DNA from: Cloeon dipterum
Lineage: Eukaryota; Arthropoda; Insecta; Ephemeroptera; Baetidae
Length of the DNA stretch: 64,000 bases
NCBI RefSeq assembly: GCF_949628265.1
Contig: NC_088786.1
Span: 28,293,681 to 28,357,680, forward strand
Direction of reading: 5' to 3'
The position numbers were made by a program, and so were the translations under genes. The first letter of the stretch is position 1; each line of letters opens with the position of its first letter. Below the pieces are notes generated by a model, which was not told the origin of the DNA, searched no databases, and saw only the letters and a list, made by a program, of their open reading frames with translations. Positions 41,501-54,056 of this stretch are shown piece after piece.

Positions 41501-44500
41501 CACATGCCTCAGAATAGCGACGGATCAAGCGACTATGCTTGCCCTGAGTGCGACCAGAAGTTTGGCCAATGGCGGGTGTTGTCAATGCACCTGTGGCGGT
41601 CCCACACAATCGACATGGAGTTGTACACCTGCGATAAGTGTGACTTCAAGACCAACAGCCACAGCATGCTCATCAACATTCACAAGCGCATACATGGTGA
41701 GGAGAAGCCCTTTTTGTGTGACGCCTGCGGGAAAGGATTCAAGACAAACAAGCAGCTCCGTAACCACAGAGTAAGGCGCTTGTAGAAAATTTGTCAGTAG
41801 GATAGTTGAAGTGAAAATTTTGCAGTGTTGATTAATAATAGTTTTTCATGATTTAATCCTAAAAGTTTTTTGTGCAATGCTAGTTCACTTTGCTTAGTTA
41901 TAATAATATTGCAAAGCCATTAGCAATTACAGTATTTCCTTTGATTGCATTCAAAAAGTACTCAATATTAAATTAACGATTAATTCGTTATCTCTACAAG
42001 TAATGTCAATAATTTATTAAACAAACCGTATAAAATTTCCAGGCGATTCACACGAGCGGCTCTAGGCCTCGCTCTGTGCATGGCGGCGTTTGCGACATTT
42101 GTGGTCGCAAATACGCAGACAGGCGGATGCTGCGTATGCACAAAGACACAGTACACGCCAAACTGCGGCCCTATCTGTGCAACTACTGCGGCTACTCAGC
42201 TTCCTCTAGGTCGACCCTGAAGATGCACATGCGCCAACACACGGGTGAGAAGCCTTTCGCTTGCACACACTGCGATTACCGCACTTCAGACCACAATTCG
42301 CTTCGCCGACATCTCATGAGGCACTCTGGACAGACCAAGTACCGGTGTCCACACTGCGACTACGCATGCATACAGTCCAGCACTTACAAGGTATATCCTG
42401 CTCACTGCTAGTGTGTGTAGATATTTTTATTTAAGATAGATATTTTATTGCTCATACTCATAACTTTAAAATTAATAATGTGTCACATTGCAAGGTACTT
42501 TATTTATATATTTTTTAAAAAAAATAATATAACTTTCAGCTGAAATTTTTGGTGTTCTTTACAGGTGCACCTGAAAACAAAACACCCTGGATTAGATGAG
42601 GGTCTATTGTTCTCGTGTTCATTCTGCTCATTCCGAACCATCAAAAAGGAGAACTACGACATGCACATGGTCACCCATACGAATGAACCTCCTGCCACAA
42701 CCGTCCCTGAAGAGACCCCACCCCCAACTCCTGACAGGAAGAGAAAGCTTGCGCCCAACCCTCAGTCTGGGCTCCCTGATACCAATAAAGCTGTCCCCAA
42801 TGGCAGTGCCCCTCCCTCCACCACTGCCGTCTCCAACAAGGCTAAAATCGCCAAAAAGACTGATCAAGCTAAGAATACCCAACTTGTGAGTATCTTTTTA
42901 ATGTTCAAGGGCATGAAAAATATATTTTGCAAATCAGTCAGTCAATAACCAATCCTAAGAGAGGAACCTAATCAATCTGATTTTGCAATCATGTCTGCTT
43001 TTGGTTCAATTTTATATAATTATAATTTAAAATTGGTAACAAGTAATTAAAAATATGTACTTATTGAATAAATTGATGAAAATTTATTAACTAATATTTT
43101 TTAACGATTCTCAATATGTGTGCTCTCAAGAAGTGTTGTACTAAAATCAATATCTATAAATTTAACAGAAAAGTGAACCTAAGAAAAAAGCAAAAGCTGC
43201 AGTGAAGCGAGCAGCCGTTCCAGTTGAGTCTGCCGCCACAGCTGCCAACGTCAAAACGACAGTAACCGCCAACGGCACAGCAAAACCACGTCCTGCAACT
43301 AAGCCGCAGTCTGCTACCCTTCAACAGGTGTCCTCAAACAACTTCTTGGCTGCCCTTGATACCTTCACTCCGGTCACTAGCCAAAACGTGAGTTAGATTT
43401 AGCGTTGCCCCTTGGTAGAAAATAATAAAAAAATCCAATCTTAGTGCTTTGGTGTGGAGGACCGACGGTATCCACTTCTGTCCTCGCAACTGCGCCTCAC
43501 CACCGCGGACCCCATCACTGCAACCAGTCCGATGATCACACTACTTGATGGCAGACAATTTCTGCAGGTGGCATCAGCTGGCGAGATCATAATGCCTGTC
43601 ATCCTTGCCCCTCAGGCACTCCAAGTAAGTCCCTTACCTAAAATAATATAAATAATATGATCCTCTTTCTTAAATGGCTTGTTGAGATTTGTTTCGCAAT
43701 GAAAAGTTCTCTTATGGGCTGGTAATTTGCCTAGAACAAATAATACTTTCCTAATGAGAAAGCAGTTGCAGCCATAAAAAGGTTCATGTAATTTGACCTT
43801 TTTATTTTAATTTTCATGGGTAAGAAAGTAAAATTCACTTTTTTCAAATTTTCTTTATTGCAAAGGATAGCATTTGAGCTTGTGAATTTTATTAAAGAGG
43901 GTAAAATCACAGGAAGAGCAAGTGGCGGGTTAGACAAGTTTTCGTCTCTCGTTTCCTCTTTTAATAGTTGTTCAGCAATAAGTAAAGTCAAGACTTTTTC
44001 AATGATCATGGATTCAGAATTCTCTGTAGTTAATATTGGTATCAATTTTGTTTCGGAGGTTATCAGGCCTGAGGGGCCGAAAAGTAGAGCGTGTTTTTCC
44101 CTCGAAGCTATCCATCTGCCCAGAGCAGGTTTATTCAGCAATTTAAATAACTGTAAAATTAAAATTATTTTTTCCAATTTTTTCAATCAATCGTGATGTC
44201 TAGTTATGTTTCTGTTTAGATATTTGTTCTGGTGGCTAAACCGTTACTAAAACATTGAAATATATTATATTCCAATTTTCATCATCCTTTCAATAATTAT
44301 CATTTATTTGTTTGAAGAGATGCTTAGGCAGACTCAGCAGTTTTTATCTGAAGCATCCTTGTAATGTTATTGTTATTATTTATTTCTTGATCTTCGTGTT
44401 GCAGTTAGCATTATGTGGAAGTGAGCCAGAGCAAATCTCCAATGAGCTGCTGGAAGGTGCAGCCGTGGCGACGGGCACCACAATTGTGATGAACGGAGCT

Positions 44501-44551
44501 GAGTTGGCCGAAGTCAAGTGTAAGGTGTCAGACTTGAGCAAAGGCAGCTAA
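38502..44551 (+). CDS. Multi-C2H2 zinc-finger protein with AT-hook
   Basis: Predicted 1124-residue nuclear DNA-binding protein in ten exons: 38502-38663, 38891-39433, 39683-40237, 40382-40930, 41420-41770, 42043-42390, 42565-42885, 43169-43387, 43445-43624 and 44405-44551. All nine introns are phase 0. There are eleven C2H2 fingers: two separated ones (near residues 348-372 and 406-428), a block of four (about 609-725), four more (about 735-845) and a last one near 852-875. Two fingers are split by introns. A proline-rich segment, an acidic run (about 560-577) and an AT-hook (KKKGRPKGSK, about 577) lie before the main block. The TGEKP-type linker occurs once. Likely a transcription or chromatin factor. 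I cannot name the orthologue. Confidence 0.85.
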
Positions 44552-45424
44552 TTCATTTATACCGCTGGCCAACGTGCTGCTGTGGTGTTTTATCTTTAAG
44601 TTTTTTTTAAGGACTTCTCGCCTCATGTGATATGACGAACGAACGAATTTCCTTGTGAGTCAACAGACTTATTTATTATAAACCATAAATTATGGTTTTG
44701 GCGAGACTTGATTGTTTAAAGTGATGCATGCCAAATATATATTTGGTGTCGTTGCATTTTGGTAGCGGAAGCAGTTTGCTTCGTCCTTTGCTAGGTTGCC
44801 TCCTTCCGAGGCTAATAAGGTGGCCCTGCCTAATCCCCACTTATAAGCGCATTTAAGAACTTAGTTTTAATTGGTAGCTCATATCAGCTGTCAAGTTGAT
44901 CCAAGTATTTGTTGAAATGAACCTAGGTGGTAAATGACCTAGGTTCCTCTCCGCGTCTGGCATTATATCTCTTACACTGATCCGCAATAGAGTATACTTA
45001 AAGGTATACATATTCATAATATCTGTTGGAAAAATGATGTTGTGTGCATTTTGCAATAGAGTGATGTATTAAATCCGACTTGAAGCTATTAGCTTCAATC
45101 TAAGTCCATATTCGAAATACAGTCTTTTTTTCCTGAAACCCTCCCAGATTAAAATAGCCCCACAATTTTTTGGCCTTGAGCATTTAATTCTTGATATAAA
45201 AATTTCTAGTGAACCACTTTTCGGTTTGAGCTGGAAATAATTGAACTTTCTTAATGAGTCTCAATTCAGAAAGTATAGCGGAGAAAGGCAAAGCGCCTCA
45301 AGGTGAGAGCGAGCGACCTGAGACGCTTGCGCAGAGCAGCGCTCGCCGATTATACGCCCTGTGAGATGCGAGCAGCTGCTTAGGCGTCCAAGACCAAGGC
45401 AACTTGGTGAAGGAACAGAACAAA
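44552..45424. other. Zinc-finger 3' UTR region with clustered hairpins, then Rsod-like promoter
   Basis: Four short perfect inverted repeats lie within about 420 bases: 44680-44698 (9-bp arms), 44731-44746 (16-bp palindrome CCAAATATATATTTGG), 44919-44946 (10-bp arms, 8-nt loop) and 45080-45098 (8-bp arms). From about 45290 the DNA becomes GC-rich and probably holds the promoter and 5' UTR of the next gene. No exon is seen. Confidence 0.6.
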
Positions 45425-48400
45425 ATGCGGTGGTTAACCCTGATGGTCTTGGGGCTGTGCACCCTGGCCGAGGGGGTGCAGATCTGGGTACCTCTTTCTC
45501 AGGGTCGCATACGTGGCGAGATCAGGATGAACCAGGCTCACGCGGGTGCAGAGGTCAGCGTCAGGGTGGCTCTGCTGCTCACTGATGGAGGTTCTGCCCA
45601 AGCACTCGACTGGCAGGTAAGGGTGGACACTCGCCGTCGCAACATCTTAAATTCGGTTCTCTCTTTGCTCTCAATTCGACGCTGGAGATGACAAGTGAGG
45701 AAATTTTAAATTTGTTTGTGCCATGGTTTTTCCAAAACTGAAAAGATATATTTGGAAATTATGCACTTAGGGATGGAGGGCACAATCTGCTTAAATTCTT
45801 TTGAATTTCTTCTCAGGGCAGTGCCTTAAGAAATTTGCTGGTTCTTAAAACAGACGAGATGAATCGTGAAATGCGAAATCTTAAGTGGGTCAAGTCGAGC
45901 ATAAAAGCCTTTATTAATTATAGTATGGTCTTTGTTGTCCAGTTCACTTGCGGTCTTCGCTCCATTTCACTTTTCCTCCAATGTAGGTGGAACGTGCATT
46001 CTTTTTAAATTTCTAAATTAATGATTTTATGGGGGGAAATGGGTATCCTCAGTAGGTTTTACTAAAGATGATTTGAAATTTTCACGTGAGGAACACATTA
46101 ATTTTGATGATGAAAAAATAATCGACTCCAACTGGTGTCTAATCATAAGTGGGTCCTATTGTGTGCACTTTCAAGGTACAGGTGTTTGTAGCACGCTAGT
46201 TGGAGGCGAAGAAAAACAAAAATCTCAAGTTCATCTTACGAGGATATGTCCGATTATTTTTTCATCATTAGGTTATTAATTGTTTAATTCTAACTTCCTC
46301 ATTTGATAAAATTGACGCTTTTGCTGACTAATATTTTCTTTAATTTTATTGGAGCTAGAATAAAAAGGGGTAAAAAAATTTAAATTATACATATATAATA
46401 TATAGTCATATGCTTTAATCTCCAGGTGCGCGAATTCCCTGTCGACTACAGAGTGGTAGATGGCGGCGAGAGGTGCTCCAACAACCGACTCGGCAAAACC
46501 CTGATCGACTTGGGCGAGCGGCTAGGCAAACTGAGCCTACCTGAGAACAGCACCGCTGAGTTCATCATTCCTGAGGGCTATTTAAACCTTTCCAAGAATG
46601 ATGGTATTTGGGGAAGGTAACATAAAATTTTACAAGTTATTTTTTTTTAAACCTAACGAATAATTATTTATCAGGTCGCTTGTGATGCGAGGTGACTCTG
46701 ACTTGGCATGTGCAACGCTGTTAGTAGAGGGTGAGGAACGTATTGCAGAGGCGCACTTCCGTGGCGCGCTCACCGGCTCCTTGCTTTTCCGTTGGTTTGG
46801 CGCTGACGATGGAATTGATGCAATCATTCTAAGCAAGGTGCAGCGAGTTCGCGGCAATGACACAGCAGCAGTCGTAAAAAACCACAATTGGAAAATCTTT
46901 GTCACGGATAGCGTTGAAAGTGAAGCAGACAAGTCAAGGGATGATTGCGATTCGCTCCAGATCGTCTTTGATCCTGATGATCGAGGCCCAGGTAAATTTC
47001 ATACTTCATATGAGTGCAATTTAAAGAAAAATATATTTAATTTAAAATGAAATTACGAACTTGTCCAGGTCAAAGAGCGGGTGACATGGACAGCCGGCTG
47101 GGACAACTTCGGACGGGCCGGACACAGCTTCTGCGAGACGTGGCTTTGCCTGAGCTGCATGAGTCTGCTGATAATTCTGCTCGAAGTCTTTACGTCGTCG
47201 TTTACGACTGGCATCACTCTGACAGTATCCTGGCCTGTGCCCGCCTGCGTAGACTTCATACCAAGCGGGCGTTAGCAGTCGTGCAGGGTGGCGGGCTCAG
47301 AGTGACCTTGCGGCTTGAGCAGCGCTCGCCCTATGACCTCACTTACATCACCGCCGAAGACAAGAATAAGCCAGGCGTAAGGACAAATACATATTGTTAA
47401 ATAATCGACATCTCTAAATATGCGCTCGCCAGGAGTGGGATGTGCAGGTGCGTGAGTTGCCAGCGCAAGGCGGCTCTCCAGAGGCCTGCTATTACTCAGG
47501 ACCTCTGTACGACCCGACAGGCGTGGGACAAGGACGTAATTCAGGCGGTGGAAGTCACAGTGAATACGCCGTCGGCAGTATCTGGCTAAAGCACGGCCCC
47601 CTCGAGCGTCTCCAGGGCACTTGGGACTCTTTCCTGCCCCTTTCAGGCCCTTACAGTGTCATACACCGCTCAATTTACATCACTTATACCGATTCGGTCG
47701 CGTGTGCCACCATCAATCCCGTTAAATCCATGTCCACTGCTCAAGTCATATTCAGGTCAGTTTGAAAAGAACAAATTAAATTTATTTTATCTCTCTTCAT
47801 ATTTATCACGCCGCTCAATTTAATTTTTGGTGGTTTCGTCAGGTACCCTGTCGTTGGTAGAATAATACTGCGTCAGGAGCGTGACTCACCCTGGGCGGAC
47901 ACGTCAGTGCTAGTGGAGTACTTGGTTTACGCAGATGGCTCGCGAAATGACACAGGTTCAATCAGGTGGCGCGTCATGGAGAATCCTGCCGGCAAAGACT
48001 TTTACAACTGGACGGCTCGTTGCCTCAGCGCCGGACGTGTTTTTGACCCCAATGGCTGTGCGGACGAAAATCAGGGCGGTGCTTGTGCGATTGGGGGCGT
48101 TGGAGACCGTCATGCCCCTCTCTCTGCATCTGGGGGCAAAGAAAAAATGATCGAACGCACCAGACGCCTCTTCACAGACCTCACTCTGCCACTGACCGGA
48201 CATGACAGCGTCGTAGGAAAAGCGCTCGTGCTTTCAGACGCCTTTGGTCCCAAGGCTCGAGGGGAGCGGCTGGCCTGCTCCACTATCACCTGGTTGCCGC
48301 GTGTCAAGGCTGTGGTCTTTGATTGGTTCGGGAGTGATGGAGAGGAACCGCCGGTCAAGGTATGAATGTTTTCATAGGGTTTTGTTATGTATAAAAATTT

Positions 48401-50733
48401 ACATTGCACTTTCTCACATCTCTATCACAATAAGAATTTGCATTCATAGTTATGTAAAATTATACAGAAATTTGTTAGCCTCAACCTTTTTTACGAGCAA
48501 TGACATTTGTAACCCCGCTCCATAACTCGTTTATTTACTTGTCACTTCAATGTCTCATATTTTACAATCAAGATTGCCTCTCTTGACCAAATATGTAAAT
48601 AATCTCAATTTGAAGGGTCGAATCGAGATGACCCAGCAGACGCCTTACGACTTAACCAACGTGGAGGTAACCCTGAAAGGACTGGAAAAGGTCAAAGGAT
48701 ATCACGTGCATGTGGCCCCAGTGGAGATGCAGTTAGCGTTTCCTTGCGATGACTCGACCCTTTACGGCCATTGGAATCCGCAGAAGATCGACCCCAAGAG
48801 CAGTCCGCCGGCCGCTCAGGGCACCCCTGAGCAATACGAGATGGGCGACCTGAGTGGCAAGTGGGGCACCTTTGAAGGGCTCACGCACGCATCACTGGTT
48901 TACAACGATTCACTGCTAGACCTGAGCGGGCCGCGCAGTGTGTTGGGCCGCTCTGTAGTCATTCACAAAGAGGCGGACAACGCCAGATGGGCTTGCGCCA
49001 CCGTGGAGAGAGGCTACGCGGCGTCAGAGGCGCGAGAACTGCGCGCTATTGCTTCCTTCCATCACCCTGGAGGCTTCGCTTACGGTTACATCAAATTCAG
49101 CCAACTGGTATACACAAGTTAAATTAAATTAATTAAATATTTTAAAGCAAAAATCCTTCAGAAACGAATTCCATATATTTCATAAATTTAATGTAAGCAG
49201 AAAAAATTGGGTACACAGCAATAAAATATATAAAAAAGTTGGAGAACCCAAAACAGCTTGCATGATCATTATTTTCTTTTTCTGGGTTGAACCAATTAAA
49301 TATAATTTTCAAATCATAATTCTATTGTCTTGATGTCAATTGTATGTATAAATTAATTGAATGGATTAATCGGTAATTGCATCTTCAATTATTTTCTTAC
49401 AGGTGCATGGTGAAGGTTCATACAGCGATACAGTCATCGAGGTCAAACTGCGTCACCCTGGCGTTAACGACCGCAACCTTACTCGCGGCCACGACTGGGC
49501 CATCTTTGTGAACCCTGTCGGCCAGGATGCCGCGGTAAAGACCCTGAATACGCGTTGCGTGGCTGGAGGCTACGTTTGGAACCCTTTCTTCATTCAACTG
49601 GCAGACCCTTTCAATGACGAGCTCTACAGGGAGCAGTGCGGCACTGACAACCCGCTCAGGTGCTATGCTGGTGACATAGGTCGGAGAGTGGGACCCATCA
49701 ACCTTGGTGATCGGAGACAGGTGTGTGTTCAAGGCATATTTTATTTCGGGTTTTTGAGTTGCATTTTGTTTCCGCAGGTCTTCTCTGACATGAATCTTCC
49801 TCTGGAGGGAAAACACTCGGCTTTAGGCAAGTCTGTGGTGATTTTCACGCAGAACGGTGGCCGAGAGCGTTACGCGTGCGCCAACATTGAGCCAGACCAC
49901 GACATCATCAAGTACGCTAACATAAGGAGACCTCCACGCTTCGAAGTGTCCAAATTCCTCTCCAGGGTGCGAGCCATTTTGGGAATACCTGACTGGATGC
50001 TGAACGTGGATAATCGGAAAACGCGACACTTGCACGGCAACACCTGCATCCAACTGCTTCTCCACTTCCGCGGCCCTCAGGTATGAAAAATTATTTGCAT
50101 CCAAAATAACCATGGCTTGCATTGTTGAGCGCCTGCTTGGCATGCAATTGACAATGACAAAAGCCGATTCAGATTTGAGAAGATTTGCGAAAGTAGTCTG
50201 ACTCGGTACTTGCATTTTAGCACCTTTCCAGCATGCGTAAATTTATTTCACGGGAAAAACGTCTAGTTTTTTTTTTACAATAAAAGATGGTAAAAGAAAG
50301 CAGCACGCCCATGTTATTTTTTCGCGATATTATTGGGATAAAGTTTTCATGAGCTGTTATCTCAACTCTAAAAGGAGAACCAATGAAAAGCAGCCCAGCC
50401 AGCGGTTTACTCAAAATTTCCAAGCCGACGAGGCCTCTAAATATATGTTATGGTAATCATGTAACATATTATTTGTTGCAGGCAAGCAGGTTAGAGCAAG
50501 ACTTCAGTCGGCTTCTTAGAGTGGGCTCTCAAAAGGAGCAGTCCCTTTTCATCCCAGGGGCCTATCCTGATCCAAAGCGACCCACATCCCTCTCGTACTC
50601 GCAGTGCGGCGTTGTCGACACAAACAAGGCAAAAAGCTCAATCTTTTCAATTTCGGGTGCAATCCCGCGTGTTGCTACCCCATTTTATGTTTTCACCTCT
50701 GCCGCGATTGCGTTGAGCAGAATGCTGCTGTGA
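45425..50733 (+). CDS. Rsod: Secreted copper-only SOD-repeat protein (Rsod-like)
   Basis: Predicted 1070 residues in ten exons: 45425-45616, 46426-46616, 46675-46991, 47069-47376, 47433-47755, 47843-48359, 48616-49107, 49403-49720, 49778-50080 and 50482-50733. Phases agree. The ATG at 45425 is chosen over 45404 because it starts a signal peptide (MRWLTLMVLGLCTLAEG). Six Cu/Zn-SOD-like repeats follow, each ending in an AC-A/S-T-type beta strand. Only the fifth keeps the copper ligands: HVH (646, 648), GHWNP (668) and VVIH (733), plus active-site Arg740 and the Cys660/Cys743 pair. Two of the three zinc-site histidines are absent, as in copper-only SODs. A hydrophobic C-terminus (PFYVFTSAAIAL) could be a GPI signal. 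The family (CSRPs; fly Rsod) is extracellular. The exon 7 acceptor is weak. Confidence 0.85.
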
Positions 50734-51174
50734 TATGCCTAACATTCAAGATCCTAAGTTGTTGCGAGAGGACTAACCAAAGAATTGTGAAATTGTCGAT
50801 GAGCAGTAAATGGATCGCGCGAAAGCAATTTTTGTGATGTGTAATTTATAAATCATGAATGGTCTTGTGTCTTGTGAACAAGTTATGGCTCTCTAAATCA
50901 CACATTTGACTGCAAAGAAATTACTATGGAAATTTGGAATTTACTTTTATTAATAAATAACAACAATTATTAAAAAAGCGATATTTAAATGGATTTTACT
51001 TACAGAATATCACAATAAGTGTTAACTGACCATTAAGGTGCGAAATTTGAATTTAATTAATAGTGATTTTAATCAATTTAACCTCACTTGTTGAGTAAAA
51101 AGTTATCAAAAAATTATGCTTCAAACTTAATTCCCCTCAACAATTGAGTTCGTTTTGATTAGCACAATTGTATC
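50734..51174. other. Convergent 3' spacer (Rsod-like / MBD4-like)
   Basis: AT-rich DNA between two convergent stop codons. A plus-strand AATAAA at 50952-50957 could end the Rsod-like transcript. No coding sequence is seen. Confidence 0.6.
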
Positions 51175-52211
51175 TCAAATGCCTAGTCTCTCGGCGTTTT
51201 CATGGAGCCACTGATGGTAGAAGTTGAGCATATAGTCATCAGGTTGCACTTGTCGCCACTCATTGCGGCAAAAAATTCGGAACGAGTCGTTGCCGTATTT
51301 ATCAATGCCATACAACTCATTCGGGTAGAGCCACGATTTCTTCCTGTAGTCCTCAGAGAAGCGGACAATTTGCTCAGCGCGCCGGTTGTGCAGTCCAAGT
51401 GGCCTTAGGAAGGCGGCCAACTCATCCAGGTCAGCCGCGATTGCCGCTTCAGGGTCTGGCCACTTCTCGAAAAAGAGCCACACCAGCGGACACGCCACAC
51501 TGCCGCGAGTCTTGTTCAGGAAAATAGTTGCGATCAGCAGCTTCCAAGGGTCATGGTACAGTTTTTCTTGAATCAGATCATAAGGTGAACGAGGGGGAAT
51601 CCACCTGGTGGCACATTAAATCAGGGTTAAGTCGAAAATGGAAGTTCTAATTTACAAGCTAAGCTAAACCGGAGATTGGAAAGCAGAGGAAACAAAAATT
51701 TACATGAAATGAATTAAGTAATTAAATACTCTGGGATTTTTTAAACTAAGAAAAATCATCATTGGCTCCAAATTGTGAGGATTTAAAAAAAATAGTTTAT
51801 ATCGGTTGGTCACAGAGAATTGCAATAAAATGTATTCAATCATTTTTACTTGGAAGCCTTGATAACGTCCAGGACTGATTTGACCTGCTGCTCCTTTCGG
51901 CGGCTCCCACTAAAATACTTGCTGGCAGTCACAATCGGGGTGGACTCTTTCTCAGTGCATTCAATGCCTGTTGACGAATCATCTTGTCCATGTTCCTGAG
52001 CTCGAGTTCGATGGCCTGCAGCGTCAACGTCTGCGCCTCCAGCGTCGTTCGAAGCGCCTCTGACTGCCGGCTCGTCTCCACAAAATTCACCACCTCGCTC
52101 CACCGAACACTCTGTTGCTGCTGTCCGTCTGTCAGCACGGCTTCTCCGCCTGTGAAAAAGTCGTTCTTCATTTAAAAAAATTGGACCAACGATTTTGGTT
52201 GGGGGGATCAT
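51175..52211 (-). CDS. MBD4: MBD4-type DNA glycosylase (HhH-GPD), start uncertain
   Basis: Exon 51175-51604 encodes 143 codons matching the human MBD4 glycosylase domain: WIPPRSPYDLIQEKLYHDPW, LLIATIFLNKTRG, and the helix-hairpin-helix GIDKYGNDSFRIFC with its catalytic Asp. MBD4 removes T or U opposite G at deaminated CpG. A 5' exon ending at 51850 (donor AA|GTAAAA) supplies KYFSGSRRK and completes the ASK|WIPPRSP junction, like the YFS...KKW segment before the human domain. That exon overlaps the UPF0449 coding exon in another frame. The frame is open up to an ATG at 52211 (about 263 residues), inside UPF0449 intron 1. Alternatively, UPF0449 exon 1 may splice to an internal acceptor. No methyl-CpG-binding domain is seen. 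Confidence 0.8.
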
Positions 52212-52434
52212 AAGGATTTCTTACGATCTGCCTTTTTGGAAAGGTGTTATTGAGAACTGTGTAGTGCGGGTCAGTGAGTGTGTTTTTATGTTTATATTAA
52301 CCTGAGGTTGTATGGCTTGCGGCCACTTGGAGAGCTGGGTCTTGAGAGCCAGCAGCGTTGGCCAGGTCCTCCAGGATCTGTTCGCAATTCGGTGGCCTGG
52401 GACGAGGAGGGAACACGGTCTTTTTCTTCAGCAT
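51929..52434 (-). CDS. UPF0449 family protein (C19orf25-like)
   Basis: Predicted 117 residues, two exons (52302-52434 and 51929-52149), joined phase 1 over a 152-bp intron. The N-terminus, KKKTVFPPRPRPPNCEQILE, is the UPF0449 signature, followed by a coiled-coil-prone helical region (ESSRQ-like to RNMDKMIRQQ). Length equals the human C19orf25 protein (118 residues). Function is unknown for the family. The second exon overlaps the 5' exon of the MBD4-like glycosylase on the same strand in a different frame. An acceptor (CCAACAG) lies just upstream of the ATG, so an untranslated exon further upstream is likely. Confidence 0.85.
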
Positions 52435-54056
52435 GGCAAGGCCTGTTGGATGAAAAAAAAAACACCACATAAATTTAATTTATGGTTATAGCTAATGTAT
52501 GTAATTTTATGCTTATTCATTATAGATATGGAAAAGTCACAGTTTTCGCCACCCCTACTTTAACATGGTATTCTCATAAGAAATAAGAACTGGCGAGATG
52601 TTTAACCCGGCAGAAAAACTGTAACTTTACCATACACATTGAAAGTCCAAATTGTAGCATTAATAAAGTAATGCGCATTTCATACCGTGATCTGCTTGTG
52701 GATTGTGGATCCGTCGTAAACACTATTTTTGTTCTGTTCAAAATCCACAGTTGTCCAACCCCAGAAACTCGCAAAAATTACTGCAGTAATCATAAAGCAA
52801 AAGAACTATCTTCAACTCGTAACAAAAACATACATGGCTATGGGCGTGTACTTTCTCCGGTCTCTAACACAAAACACACATCATCATCTGACACGTTTCA
52901 ATTTGAATGGCAAAGGCGGGAAAGAGGCGTGTGTTCTTAAAATATAACTACTTACTGTACCGCCATCGTAATAAACTAATCTTTACGTGTCTATGCCGCA
53001 TTTCGAACTCATTTTCACCCCCTTGAAAAACACTTTCATGCATGATATTAGCAATTTTTTATTTATAAACCCAGAGGTGCATTAATTACGCACCTTATAA
53101 CGTAAGTAAGATTACATAATTTTTTATTAAAGTGGTTTAGATGACACAAAAGAATAAATAATTTATATATTATACACACAATGAGTATCATATTGTTGTT
53201 TCAATATATGTAAATTACAGATATGTAAAATGAGAAATGAGGACGCACTCTAAAATGTAATGTGTTGCGTCATGTCATTTATATATGAAGATTGCCATGC
53301 GCGTGTGCCCTAAATTGGTTTTTGTGTTATTTTCCTGTGTGATCAACTATAAGCCAGCAAGAGATTTTTCCTTTTGATATGTTTGTACTATAATGTTCCC
53401 CGCGAACGACAACGACACACACGCGCGTGTTCCCATTGCTCTCATCTAGTTCGCTGATCTTGCTGTGAGCGCTGGAAATCAGATTAAAACGGCGATGCAA
53501 TCACAAAATGTGAGCCGCCTCTATGGTGAATGAATTGTGGGACTGCGATAAAAGTTTCAGTAATATTCTTTCTTTTCTTTTGGTCTGATGTCGGATTCTA
53601 AGAAATCTTGGTAATCTTTAGGAAAATCACTTCCTTATTTCTTCTACACACCCGTCCTGAATTGCGTGCATTTCATATCAGCTGTTAATGGACGAAATAT
53701 AACCCTTCGTCCACGATTTCTTAAAAATATAAGGTATAGGAGTAAAAATTTATTTCATGCTAGCAAACGCAAAATCTTTAAAAATATTACAATTTAAAAT
53801 ATTTATTCTTATCAGTTACGGTTAGTTAAATAAGAAACAGGGTTTGGAGTGTTTTTTGTTGAATTTCTACATAATAATTTTATTTTGCATGGGCACTTGT
53901 CCAAATTGCTGTGAAAATTGTATACGTGTGGGGAAAGTGATTGATTTATGCGTTTCTTTTAGATCCTGTGGAAAGGCATTCCGACGAAAAAGGCGAGGGA
54001 AAAGCACCGTTCTCGCTCGCCTCTGACAAAAGGCACCTCTTTTTAGGGTCTGTCTC
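52435..54056. other. Gene-free spacer (UPF0449 promoter / MAPK15 3' side)
   Basis: Mostly AT-rich. No coding exon is recognised between the UPF0449 start and the proposed last MAPK15 exon. A CpG-rich patch near 53400-53530 and the sequence up to about 52990 may hold the UPF0449 5' UTR and promoter. Confidence 0.5.
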
